A stretch of 64,000 nt of DNA from assembly GCA_045612105.1 (NCBI GenBank), contig JAZKYL010000113.1, positions 265,447-329,446 of the forward strand. Direction: 5' to 3'. Positions 1-7,701 of this stretch are shown here, one piece after another. The position numbers and the translations under genes are program-made. The notes beneath the pieces are model-generated. The model was not told the origin of the DNA. It worked only from the letters and a program-made list of their open reading frames with translations, and made no database searches. Every line of letters starts with the position of its first letter. Position 1 is the stretch's first letter. The stretch comes from SVTX01 sp045612105 (GTDB lineage Bacteria; Bacillota; Clostridia; Oscillospirales; CAG-272).

Positions 1-299
1 GAAACTATCGCAAGCTCAATGAACGGAAATCTTTACTACGACGACGATGACGACAGAAGGTATTTAGCGGTATCCGTTGGTATATTTTCAATAGTCAGAA
101 TAGTTCGTTCAGCACAGCTTCTCGTCTCTGCAAGCGAATATGTCATTCCCGATAAAGAATGCATCTCTCCTTCTAATGACGATCCCTGCAGTGTTTTCCG
201 CTCAATGGCATTCCCAATTTCCGAATTTACCTGTGGCACTGTAACGTCACCTCAAAGTAATCACGATAAAGGAACCGGCGGCAAATGCGGCTGTTGATA
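1..299. other. Unassigned left-edge region with open frames on both strands
   Basis: The plus frame beginning at base 1 is open to a stop at 295-297 and would be the last 98 residues of a protein ending in KGTGGKCGC, with a run of five Asp near its start. On the minus strand a 67-codon frame (36-239) starts with GTG behind a plausible GAGGTGA ribosome binding site and ends in five Ser. The Asp run and the Ser run are the same bases read on opposite strands, so at most one frame is likely real. Neither resembles a family I recognise. The hairpin at 325-367 closes the region and would fit the end of a plus-strand gene or of thuA. Confidence 0.25.
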
Positions 300-324
300 A
301 AATCTTAAAAACGTTGGAATTAAG

Positions 325-367
325 AAACGGTTGCGCGCCCAAAAGAGGGAGTCGCGCAACCGTTTTT
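325..367. terminator. Bidirectional intrinsic terminator
   Basis: A 13-bp perfect stem (325-337 with 353-365) is followed by a T-tract on the plus strand and a weaker one on the minus strand. It lies five bases beyond the thuA stop codon and ends the minus-strand thuA transcript; it may also close whatever enters from the left. Confidence 0.85.
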
Positions 368-371
368 AGTT

Positions 372-1118
372 TTATTTATTGAATTCGTCGGTAACTTTCG
401 TAAGAAGATGAGGACAAGCCTTAGGTATCTCATATCCAATATCAGCGGGCTTTACCCACTCAACCGCATTCTTGATAATACGCTGAACGTAGGGGTTATA
501 GAAGGAACGGCAATACTCGTGGCCTGGCTGGAAGTAGAATATCTTACCCATTCCGCGAAGGAAACAGCAACCGCTTCTGAAAATATAGCCGTCCTCATAC
601 CAGCCTCCGAAAACAAGCGCATCAGGCTGAGGAATATAGAAGGGCTCACAGTAAAGCTCTTCCTCTTCAATCAAAAAGTGATCGGGAATACCTGCAGCAA
701 TAGGATGAGCAGGCATAAGATTCCACATGATCTCCTTCTGATCACGTCCCCAAGAAAGGTTGCCGGTAGTTCCAACAACAGCCTTGAACACCTTGGAGTG
801 ATGTCCGGAGTGCAGAACAATAAGTCCCATTTTTCCGGCATATACTCTCTGACGGATCTTTTCAACGAGCGCGTCGTTTACCTCACCGTGAGCCATGTGC
901 CCCCACCAAAAAAGCACGTCGGTTTTCTCAAGCAACTCGTCAGATATACCCTGATCGGGATCGTCAAGAGCAGCAAGCGTTATGTCAAGGTTTTCATCAT
1001 CTTTAAGAAAATTCTTTATGCAACCGTGAATACCCTCGGGATAAATTGCGGCGCAGTTCTTATCAAGCTTTTCGTGTCTGTATTCGTTCCAAATAACAAC
1101 GTTGAGTTTCTTGGACAT
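372..1118 (-). CDS. ThuA-like domain protein (trehalose utilisation family)
   Basis: A 248-residue cytoplasmic protein of the ThuA family, a class I glutamine amidotransferase-like fold used in sugar catabolism. Features seen: an N-terminal VVIWNEYRHE strand, a DVLFWWGHMAHG segment, LIVLHSGHHS in the nucleophile-elbow region and the family-typical HPIAAGIP followed by EEELYCEPF. ThuA family members work with Gfo/Idh/MocA dehydrogenases (ThuB) on 3-keto disaccharides, and such dehydrogenases lie in the operon at 5-7.5 kb, so a role in the same pathway is inferred. The ATG at 1118 follows GAGGAGGT. A TTGAAT-17-TATAAT promoter lies at 1166-1194. The gene is single and ends in a strong hairpin. 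Confidence 0.85.
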   Translation of the reverse strand: MSKKLNVVIWNEYRHEKLDKNCAAIYPEGIHGCIKNFLKDDENLDITLAALDDPDQGISDELLEKTDVLFWWGHMAHGEVNDALVEKIRQRVYAGKMGLIVLHSGHHSKVFKAVVGTTGNLSWGRDQKEIMWNLMPAHPIAAGIPDHFLIEEEELYCEPFYIPQPDALVFGGWYEDGYIFRSGCCFLRGMGKIFYFQPGHEYCRSFYNPYVQRIIKNAVEWVKPADIGYEIPKACPHLLTKVTDEFNK

Positions 1119-1165
1119 ATTGTTAGTACCTCCTCAAATTTTGTGAATCTACATCACTTTATTTC

Positions 1166-1200
1166 ATTATAAGACATTCTTAATTTTAATTCAAGACATT
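1166..1200 (-). promoter_or_regulatory. thuA promoter with direct-repeat site
   Basis: On the minus strand, TTGAAT (1189-1194), a 17-bp spacer and TATAAT (1166-1171) form a good sigma-A promoter 48 bases before the thuA start codon. The octamer AATGTCTT occurs twice (1171-1178 and 1193-1200), 22 bp apart, one copy touching the -10 and one overlapping the -35. Direct repeats about two helical turns apart are typical of AraC-family sites, and an AraC gene lies just upstream; that link is inference. Confidence 0.6.
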
Positions 1201-1269
1201 TTTTTGCAATTGAAAGACAAATATTGCTAAAATTAAAGTGGGGATTTATCCAATTCCATAATTGCTTAC

Positions 1270-1492
1270 CGATATATTCGTTGTGTCCATCTCTTATGTC
1301 TCTTTGGCGCATACTTCCCGCCGGAAGATAAATGATATCCCCGCTTACCATATCGTATTTTTAATCGTCAATATAATAAGTCATTTTACCATTGATCAGA
1401 AAGGTCAGTTCGTGAAATTTTATTCGATGACGATCTATATTTCTTTGAATTCCATACTTATTATGCGTATAATAAAAAATATTTTCTATCAT
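1270..1492 (-). pseudogene. Truncated, stop-interrupted partial copy of the neighbouring AraC regulator
   Basis: Reading from an ATG at 1492, the first about 75 codons match the N-terminus of the intact AraC gene at 1626-2384 almost residue for residue (MIENIFYYTHNKYGIQRNID against MIEDIFYYRHNEYGPQKNID, later MVSGDIIYLPAGSMR against MVSGDIIYLPPGSMR). Codon 44 is TAA where the intact gene has GAA, a single-base nonsense change at 1361-1363. Similarity stops near 1270 and neither the rest of the sensor domain nor the DNA-binding domain is present. It is the cupin-like sensor start of a duplicated regulator left as a relic next to thuA. It has no recognisable ribosome binding site. Confidence 0.85.
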
Positions 1493-1625
1493 TGATTTGT
1501 TAACAAAAAGCTCTTACTTATTTAAACTATTTTTACCTGTCTTTGTATAAATAACCATAAAAAACTTATATTTTATAGTAAATAAATTGTATCCAACAAA
1601 AACTATGCGTGATATAATTATTACG

Positions 1626-2384
1626 TTAGAGAAGTGACTTATTAACATCTACCACTGATGACCTGTACTGCAAGGGCGAAAAGCCTATGCGTTTTTTAAA
1701 AACTCTTGAGAAATAGTTTGCATCGTCAAATCCAACCATTGAAGCAATATCCGAACAGGGAAGTGAGGTTTCGATCAGCAATTTTTTTGCTTCCGAAATT
1801 CGGATATCAATAAGATAATTAATGATCGACTTTCCAAATGCTTTTCTAAATTCGCTTTCGCAATATGCAATCGAAAAAAAGGTTTCTTTACTTATATCCT
1901 CAAGCGAAATATGCTTACTGTAATTACAGATAAGGTAATTTGCTATTTGAATAGATAAAGGTGTGTTACTGCTTGCCATTATATTATCTATGATCTGCAT
2001 TATCATAGCCTCGAAAAGAACGTTCAGCTTTTTGTTATTAATATTCGTTGGGTTCTTATGCTCGGCATCAAAATATGCAAGAAGTAATCTGATTTCCTCT
2101 GTGATTCCGTTTGGAATATACGGTTTGAGTGCCAATCTTTTATCAGCATGAAAATTCATGCTGACATAATCGTTATGCCCATCACCAATGTCTCGTCTTC
2201 GCATACTTCCGGGAGGAAGATAGATAATATCTCCACTTACCATATCGTATTTTTCATCGTCGATATAATAAGACATTTTCCCATCAATAAGAAAGGTTAG
2301 TTCGTGAAACTTGATTTGGTGACTGTCAATATTTTTTTGTGGGCCATATTCGTTGTGTCTATAGTAGAAAATATCCTCTATCAT
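1626..2384 (-). CDS. AraC-family transcriptional regulator, cupin sensor plus HTH
   Basis: A 252-residue regulator: an N-terminal cupin-like sugar-sensing half (residues about 1-130, with KFHELTFLIDGKMSYYIDD and SGDIIYLPPGSM) and a C-terminal double helix-turn-helix (about 150-245, with ISEAKKLLIETSLPCSDIA and GFDDANYFSRVFKKRIGFSP). The start is the ATG at 2384, preceded by GGAGGG at the right distance; an in-frame ATG upstream lacks a ribosome binding site. It is divergent from the sugar operon beginning at 2544 and shares an overlapping promoter region with it, so it most likely controls that operon and perhaps thuA. The inducer is not visible. Confidence 0.92.
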   Translation of the reverse strand: MIEDIFYYRHNEYGPQKNIDSHQIKFHELTFLIDGKMSYYIDDEKYDMVSGDIIYLPPGSMRRRDIGDGHNDYVSMNFHADKRLALKPYIPNGITEEIRLLLAYFDAEHKNPTNINNKKLNVLFEAMIMQIIDNIMASSNTPLSIQIANYLICNYSKHISLEDISKETFFSIAYCESEFRKAFGKSIINYLIDIRISEAKKLLIETSLPCSDIASMVGFDDANYFSRVFKKRIGFSPLQYRSSVVDVNKSLL

Positions 2385-2450
2385 AGTCTTACCCTCCATC
2401 AAAAACATAAGAAAATGCTAAAAAAAGCACCATTTTTTTTAAAAAAACTA

Positions 2451-2508
2451 TTGAAAATACTTTTAAAAGTGCTATAATAATTATAGCACGACAATGCAAG
2501 ATTGTCAA
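2451..2508. promoter_or_regulatory. Overlapping face-to-face promoters with palindromic operator
   Basis: Plus strand: TTGAAA (2451-2456), 16-bp spacer, TATAAT (2473-2478), reading into the SDR gene. Minus strand: TTGACA (2503-2508), 17-bp spacer, TATAAT (2480-2485), reading into the AraC gene. The two -10 boxes sit side by side in a 21-bp palindrome, GTGCTATAAT-A-ATTATAGCAC (2469-2489). A second inverted repeat, GACAAT-5-ATTGTC (2490-2506), overlaps the minus -35 and falls in the plus-strand leader. Polymerase could not occupy both promoters together. Confidence 0.75.
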
Positions 2509-2543
2509 TAGCTAAAAAACACTGAACAATAAGGAGTATTTTT

Positions 2544-3368
2544 ATGAAAAAGGTTTGCGTAGTTACGGGCGCAGGCGGTGTGCTCTGCGCTGAATTTGCA
2601 AAAGAAATGTCCAAGAATGGCTATGCAGTAGCTCTTCTTGATATAAATGAATCAGCTGCTCAGGCAGTAGCTGATGAGATCTGCGCCGATGGCGGCGTGG
2701 CAAAGGCATATAAGACTAACGTACTCGACAAAGAGTGCATTGTTGATGTTCATCAAAAGATTCTTGCTGAGCTCGGCAAGTGTACAGTTCTTATCAACGG
2801 TGCAGGTGGAAATAGCCCCAAAGCTACGACTGCCCACGAATATTTTGAGGCAGGCGACGAAAACCGCGACGATATCCTGACCTTCTTCAATCTTAACGAG
2901 GCAGGGTTTGATTTTGTATTCGATCTCAATATGAAGGGTGTTCTTCTTCCCACACAGGTATTTGCTGCCGATATGATCGGTGAAGAAGGTTGCTCTATAA
3001 TTAACATCTCCTCTATGAACGCATATACACCTTTGACTAAGATCCCCGCATATAGTTCCGCAAAAGCGGCTGTCTCAAACTTTACTCAGTGGTTGGCAGT
3101 TCACTTTGCAAAAGAGGGAATCAGAGTCAACGGAATCGCTCCCGGATTCTTCTCCACCAATCAGAACAAGGCACTTCTCTGGAACCCCGATGGTACTCCT
3201 ACCGCAAGGACAGGCAAGATCCTGGCGGCTACTCCTATGGGACGTTTCGGTGAGGCTCACGAGCTTCTCGGAGTGCTCAAGTTCCTCGTTGACCCCGTTG
3301 CAGCTTCCTTTGTAACCGGAACCGTTATCCCAGTAGACGGAGGCTTCTCCGCATACTCGGGAGTATAA
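2544..3368 (+). CDS. SDR-family oxidoreductase, D-mannonate oxidoreductase-like
   Basis: A 274-residue classical short-chain dehydrogenase/reductase. Seen: a Rossmann nucleotide-binding TGAGGVLC at residues 8-15, LINGAGG near 90, the catalytic Ser in NISSMNAY and the YxxxK pair in AYSSAKAAV, and a family-specific tail (TPMGRFGEAHEL, then VIPVDGGFSAYSGV). That tail and the FFSTNQNKALL segment match the SDR-type D-mannonate (fructuronate) oxidoreductases of Firmicutes. It is the first gene of a plus-strand operon. No mannonate dehydratase or uronate isomerase is visible here, so the true substrate may be another sugar acid or keto sugar. The ATG follows AAGGAG. Confidence 0.85.
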   Translation: MKKVCVVTGAGGVLCAEFAKEMSKNGYAVALLDINESAAQAVADEICADGGVAKAYKTNVLDKECIVDVHQKILAELGKCTVLINGAGGNSPKATTAHEYFEAGDENRDDILTFFNLNEAGFDFVFDLNMKGVLLPTQVFAADMIGEEGCSIINISSMNAYTPLTKIPAYSSAKAAVSNFTQWLAVHFAKEGIRVNGIAPGFFSTNQNKALLWNPDGTPTARTGKILAATPMGRFGEAHELLGVLKFLVDPVAASFVTGTVIPVDGGFSAYSGV

Positions 3369-3394
3369 TTAAAATTTTTTGAAAGGTTACAGTT

Positions 3395-4249
3395 ATGAAT
3401 ACCGATAAAATAAAGCTTTGCGCCTTCGCCGATGAAGCCGATCCCATGCTGGACGGTCAGATCGAGGCAATGGTTGCAAATAATATCTCTCTGCTTGAAA
3501 TACGCGGAGTTGATAAAAAAAATATCAGTGCTATCACCACTGCAGAAGCACTTGAAATAAGAAAAAAGCTTGATGCAAATGAAATATCAACTTGGGCGAT
3601 CGGCTCACCTGCAGGAAAGATCAAGATAGGCGACGATTTCAATAAGGAGATCGAAACCTTCAAGCGTATGCTTGAGGTAGGAGCTATACTTGACGCTAAA
3701 TGTATTCGTCTTTTCAGTTTCTTCGGAACCAATGCCGAAAAACAGTATTTTGACGATGTTTGTGAACGTCTCAACAAATACGTTGAGCTTTGCAAGCCCT
3801 ACGGCATTATTCCTTGCCACGAAAACGAAAAAAGCATTTACGGTGAAGACGCTCCACATTGTCTTGAAATATTGAAGGCTGTTCCCGGACTCAAGGCTGT
3901 ATTCGATCCTGCAAACTTCGTTCAGTGCGGTCAGGATACTCTTGAGGCTTGGGATATGTTGAAGGAATATGTATATTACGGTCATATCAAAGATGCCGAT
4001 AAGGACGGCAATATTGTCCCTCCCGGATGCGGTATCGGTCATATTGCAGAATACCTGCCCGATTTTGTTTCTCGTGGATGCAGCGTGCTGACCCTTGAAC
4101 CTCATCTTTCCGAGTTTGTCGGTCTTGCCGACCTTGAGGAAGAGGGCGCGAGAAGCAACGTAAGCAATCTTACCTTTGCAAATAACCGTGAAAGCTTCGA
4201 CTATGCGGTAAATTCTTTGAAATCAATTATCAACGGACTTAATATTTAA
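3395..4249 (+). CDS. Sugar phosphate isomerase/epimerase-type TIM barrel protein
   Basis: A 284-residue protein of the xylose isomerase-like / AP endonuclease 2 TIM-barrel family. Seen: LCAFADEAD at the N-terminus, LLEIRGVDKKN on the first barrel strand, CHENEKSIYG carrying a likely metal-binding His/Glu, FDPANFVQCG with the conserved Asp and YYGHIKDADKDG with the His-x-Lys-Asp motif, then LTLEPHL near the C-terminus. These positions fit a divalent-metal site. Relatives isomerise keto sugars or cleave 3-keto glycosides. It follows the SDR gene by 26 bp and precedes a second TIM-barrel gene by 17 bp, so co-transcription is near certain. The exact reaction is unknown. Confidence 0.85.
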   Translation: MNTDKIKLCAFADEADPMLDGQIEAMVANNISLLEIRGVDKKNISAITTAEALEIRKKLDANEISTWAIGSPAGKIKIGDDFNKEIETFKRMLEVGAILDAKCIRLFSFFGTNAEKQYFDDVCERLNKYVELCKPYGIIPCHENEKSIYGEDAPHCLEILKAVPGLKAVFDPANFVQCGQDTLEAWDMLKEYVYYGHIKDADKDGNIVPPGCGIGHIAEYLPDFVSRGCSVLTLEPHLSEFVGLADLEEEGARSNVSNLTFANNRESFDYAVNSLKSIINGLNI

Positions 4250-4266
4250 TCTGGAGGACAAAAAAG

Positions 4267-5031
4267 ATGAAATTAGGTGCTCAGTTTTATACCTTGAGAG
4301 ACTATTGTAAGGATCTTGCAGGTCTTGAAGAAACTATGAAAAAGGTTGCCGATATTGGATACTCCTCAATTCAGCTTTCCGGTGTTTGCGCTTACGAGGG
4401 TGAATGGGCTGCTGAAAAGGCAAAAGAGATCGGTATTACTATCGACATTACTCATTTTGCTTACAGCAAGATCATCAACGATATCGAAAACACAATAAAG
4501 CATCACGATGCTATGAATTGCAAGTGCATAGGAATCGGTGCCAGCCCTTACGATAAGGATCAGGCAGGTCTTGATAAGTTTGCAAGCGAGGTAGCTTCCG
4601 TTATCCCTGCAATCGTGGCTTCGGGACACAAGCTGATGTATCACAACCACCACTGGGAATTTGTCAAAATCGGAGATAAGACCTTCCTTGACCTCCTCTG
4701 CGAGAGATTTACTCCTGAAGAGCTTGGAATCACCCTTGACACCTACTGGGTACAGGCAGGCGGCGCTGATCCCGCGGCTTGGATCAGAAAGCTTCAGGGA
4801 CGTATTGACCGCATCCATTTCAAGGATATGGTTATGAACAACACCGACAAGAGAGTAAGAATCGCTCCTATCGGCGAAGGAAATATGAACTACGATTCGA
4901 TTATTCAGGCTTGTCTCGATACTGATATTGAGTACGCTTACGTAGAGCTTGACGAGTGCTACGGCGAGGATCCCTTCGATTGTATGAAGAGAAGCTACGA
5001 CTTCCTGAATAAGAGATACGGACTCAATTAA
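4267..5031 (+). CDS. Sugar phosphate isomerase/epimerase-type TIM barrel protein
   Basis: A 254-residue TIM-barrel protein of the same superfamily as the previous gene but clearly a different subfamily. Seen: KLGAQFYTLRDY at the N-terminus, GYSSIQLSGV on the first barrel strand, HNHHWEFVKI with the metal-binding His/Glu, LDTYWVQAGGADP and RIHFKDM with the H-x-K-D motif, GEGNMNYDSI and YVELDEC near the end. QFYTLRDY and GEGNMNY are typical of proteins that pair with Gfo/Idh/MocA dehydrogenases, two of which follow. The ATG follows CTGGAGG. A role as isomerase or lyase on an oxidised sugar is inferred. Confidence 0.85.
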   Translation: MKLGAQFYTLRDYCKDLAGLEETMKKVADIGYSSIQLSGVCAYEGEWAAEKAKEIGITIDITHFAYSKIINDIENTIKHHDAMNCKCIGIGASPYDKDQAGLDKFASEVASVIPAIVASGHKLMYHNHHWEFVKIGDKTFLDLLCERFTPEELGITLDTYWVQAGGADPAAWIRKLQGRIDRIHFKDMVMNNTDKRVRIAPIGEGNMNYDSIIQACLDTDIEYAYVELDECYGEDPFDCMKRSYDFLNKRYGLN

Positions 5032-5063
5032 ACAAAAAGATCAGTCTTTTGGAGAAAAGATCA

Positions 5064-6269
5064 ATGAAAAAAGTAAGACTTGGAATAATCGGATGCGGAA
5101 ATATCGGCTCCCAACACTATTCCAACGTTTTGAACGGAAAATGCCCTGAGATCGAGGTCACCGCTATTGCCGACGTTAATCCCGACAGACTTGAATGGGC
5201 AAAAAACGTTTGTAAAAAATACCGTGATGAAAAAAAGGACGTTCCCGAGGTCGCTTTGTTTTCTGATGCATCGGAAATGCTCTCAAGCGGACTTATCGAT
5301 GCTGTAATCATCTCGGTGCCGCACTACGATCATCCCAGATATGCTATTGAAGCTTTCCAAAAGGATATTCATGTTATGTGCGAAAAGCCTGCTGGAGTTT
5401 ATACACTTCAGGTCAAGGAAATGATTGCCGAAGCGGATAAACATCCCGAATTGAAGTTTGGAATGATGTTCAACCAGAGAACCAACTGTCTTTATCGCAA
5501 AATGAAGGAGATAATTGACAGCGGTGAGCTTGGTCAGCTTAAAAGATCCACTTGGATTATTACCAACTGGTACCGTCCTCAGGCTTATTACGATTCCGGT
5601 GAATGGAGAGCCACCTGGGCGGGTGAAGGCGGTGGGGTTCTGCTTAATCAATGCCCCCATAACCTTGACCTTTGGCAATGGCTTTGCGGTATGCCCGTGA
5701 AGGTGTATGCCAAGATGAAGTTCGGTAAATATCATGATATCGAGGTCGAGGATGACGTTGTGGCTACGGTTGAATATGAAAACGGTTCTATGGGCTCGTT
5801 TATTACCACCACAGCTGATACTCCCGGAACCAACCGACTTGAAATAGTATTTGACGGTGGTTCACTCATTTGTGAGAATAATCAGCTGATTTACAAAAAG
5901 CTCGGTTCTCCAGAGTCTGTATTTACAAAGGAGAACAAGTCGCCTTACGCGTCTCCTGTTTACAAGAGCGAGATAGTTGAGACCGACGGAGCTAATCCTC
6001 AACACGCAGGTGTTCTGAACGCTTTTGCTGCGGCTATTCTGCGAGGCGAGCCTATGGTCGCTGACGGCCGCGAGGGACTCAAGGGTCTTATGCTTTCAAA
6101 CGCTATGCATCTTTCCGCATGGCTTGGTAGGGAAGTCGATATTCCCTTTGACGAGGAGTTATTTAAGACCCAACTTGAGGAACGTGTCAAGACCTCAAAA
6201 CGAAAGGAAAACGTATCATACGTTTTCTCAGAATTTGACCAAAATCACGGTAACTTGTGCTTCACGTAA
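5064..6269 (+). CDS. Gfo/Idh/MocA-family oxidoreductase, copy 1
   Basis: An NAD(P)-dependent sugar dehydrogenase of about 401 residues. The N-terminal Rossmann motif is GIIGCGNIGSQH (about residues 7-18), the central CEKPAG carries the conserved Glu-Lys-Pro, and the C-terminal half is the beta-sheet substrate domain. The start is the ATG at 5064, preceded by TTGGAG about ten bases upstream; an in-frame TTG at 5049 overlaps that ribosome binding site and is unlikely. The next gene is a close paralog. Family members oxidise a sugar hydroxyl, often C3 of a glycoside, with bound NAD; the substrate is not visible. Confidence 0.9.
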   Translation: MKKVRLGIIGCGNIGSQHYSNVLNGKCPEIEVTAIADVNPDRLEWAKNVCKKYRDEKKDVPEVALFSDASEMLSSGLIDAVIISVPHYDHPRYAIEAFQKDIHVMCEKPAGVYTLQVKEMIAEADKHPELKFGMMFNQRTNCLYRKMKEIIDSGELGQLKRSTWIITNWYRPQAYYDSGEWRATWAGEGGGVLLNQCPHNLDLWQWLCGMPVKVYAKMKFGKYHDIEVEDDVVATVEYENGSMGSFITTTADTPGTNRLEIVFDGGSLICENNQLIYKKLGSPESVFTKENKSPYASPVYKSEIVETDGANPQHAGVLNAFAAAILRGEPMVADGREGLKGLMLSNAMHLSAWLGREVDIPFDEELFKTQLEERVKTSKRKENVSYVFSEFDQNHGNLCFT

Positions 6270-6303
6270 TATAACAACAAAATAAATAAGGAGATTTTGC
6301 ACT

Positions 6304-7512
6304 ATGAAAAAAGTAAGGCTTGGCATCATTGGTATGGGTAATATGGGTTACCAGCACTTAAGAGAGCTTATTCGTCAAGATGATTGCGAGATAGAAATAA
6401 CCGCAATCGCTGACAGAAAACCCGCCAGACTTGATGCAGGTAAGAACTATATTACTGAGTATAATGAGAAGAATCCTGACAAAACCCCGTACTCCATTCC
6501 AAAGACTTTTGCCGAGGGAAGCGACCTTATAAAGAGCGGCGAGTGTGAGGCCATACTTATCGCGGTTCCTCACTATGATCATCCTACTCTTGCTATTGAG
6601 GGCTTCAAAGCAGGACTTCACGTTATGTGCGAGAAGCCCGCAGGTGTTTACACTCTTCAGGTAAGAGAGATGATTGCAGAGGCTGATAAGCATCCCGAGT
6701 TGAAATTCGGTATGATGTTCAATCAAAGAACCAACTGCCTTTTCAGAAAAATGAAAGAGATCATCGACAGCGGCGAGCTTGGTGAGATCAGAAGAACCAA
6801 CTGGATAATCACCGACTGGTATCGCCCTCAGGCTTATTACGATTCGGGCGACTGGCGTGCAACCTGGTCGGGCGAGGGCGGCGGTGTTCTGCTGAATCAG
6901 TGTCCTCATAATCTTGACCTTTGGCAGTGGATCTGCGGTATGCCCGTATATGTGGATGCAAAAATGAGCTTCGGTAGACTTCACGACGTTGAGATAGAGG
7001 ATGAGGTTACCGCGTTCGTTAGATATGCAAACGGTGCAACCGGTACGTTTATTACTACCACCGGTGAGGCTCCCGGAACTAACCGCTTTGAGATAGTATG
7101 TGACGGCGGTACCATTGTTTGTGACGACGGTAGACTTATTCTCAAGAAGCTTGATGTGCCCGAATCCGAGTTCACCAAGACCAACACAGTTGCTTTTGGC
7201 ATACCTAAGTGTACTAGAAGTGTGGTTGAGACCGACGGTCAGAATCCTCAGCACAAGGCGGTACGAAATGCCTTTGCTGCGGCTATTCTTCGCGACGAGC
7301 CTATGATTGCGGACGGCAGAGAGGGAATTAACGGACTTATGATCTCCAACGCGATGCATCTTTCCGCATGGACTGGCAAGCCCGTTGAGCTTCCTTTCGA
7401 CGAGCAACAGTTCAAGGATCTGCTTATGGAGCACGTAAAAAACTCTCGACGCAAAGTAGCTACAGCTTCTGCCGAGGTTGCAGATCTTTCAAACACCTAC
7501 GGTTCTAAATAA
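6304..7512 (+). CDS. Gfo/Idh/MocA-family oxidoreductase, copy 2
   Basis: A 402-residue paralog of the gene just upstream, with GIIGMGNMGYQH as the nucleotide-binding motif and the same CEKPAG. The segment from there through MMFNQRTNC, MKEIIDSGELG and LNQCPHNLDLWQW is almost identical in the two copies, so this is a tandem duplication; the first about 80 residues and the C-terminal tail have diverged more. The ATG follows AAGGAG. It is the last gene of the operon, closed by the hairpin at 7524-7553. Two similar dehydrogenases may differ in substrate or form a hetero-oligomer; both readings are inference. Confidence 0.9.
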   Translation: MKKVRLGIIGMGNMGYQHLRELIRQDDCEIEITAIADRKPARLDAGKNYITEYNEKNPDKTPYSIPKTFAEGSDLIKSGECEAILIAVPHYDHPTLAIEGFKAGLHVMCEKPAGVYTLQVREMIAEADKHPELKFGMMFNQRTNCLFRKMKEIIDSGELGEIRRTNWIITDWYRPQAYYDSGDWRATWSGEGGGVLLNQCPHNLDLWQWICGMPVYVDAKMSFGRLHDVEIEDEVTAFVRYANGATGTFITTTGEAPGTNRFEIVCDGGTIVCDDGRLILKKLDVPESEFTKTNTVAFGIPKCTRSVVETDGQNPQHKAVRNAFAAAILRDEPMIADGREGINGLMISNAMHLSAWTGKPVELPFDEQQFKDLLMEHVKNSRRKVATASAEVADLSNTYGSK

Positions 7513-7523
7513 TAACGAACACC

Positions 7524-7553
7524 AAAAGCCTCATCAATTTCGATGGGGCTTTT
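7524..7553 (+). terminator. Intrinsic terminator of the sugar operon
   Basis: A 12-bp stem with one G-T wobble (7524-7535 with 7542-7553) and a 6-base loop, ending in TTTT, 12 bases after the second dehydrogenase stop. Confidence 0.8.
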
Positions 7554-7606
7554 GCAATATACGAAAAATCAAAGTAAAATAGGCAAAAACAAGTCATTTT
7601 TTATAC

Positions 7607-7635
7607 TTGACATGAAAAATATTATATGTTAAAAT
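7607..7635 (+). promoter_or_regulatory. Sigma-A promoter of the GH36-like gene
   Basis: TTGACA (7607-7612), a 17-bp spacer and TAAAAT (7630-7635), 66 bases before the ATG at 7702. The consensus -35 makes this a confident call. Confidence 0.7.
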
Positions 7636-7701
7636 TTAATTGTGGCAGATGCTTACATTTCACTTCAAACGCTCATAATCATAAGAAGAGAGGTCACTAT
7701 T

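Noticed and set aside
1154..1351. Separate small gene on the minus strand
   Set aside because: It is the part of the AraC pseudogene after its internal stop, running on into unrelated sequence.
2544..3368. Assigning the gene symbol uxuB to the SDR gene
   Set aside because: Motifs fit SDR-type mannonate oxidoreductases, but no uronate-pathway partners are present, so the substrate is not secure.
6358..7434. 358-codon frame antisense to the second Gfo/Idh/MocA gene
   Set aside because: Codon-bias shadow; the plus frame carries the whole family signature.
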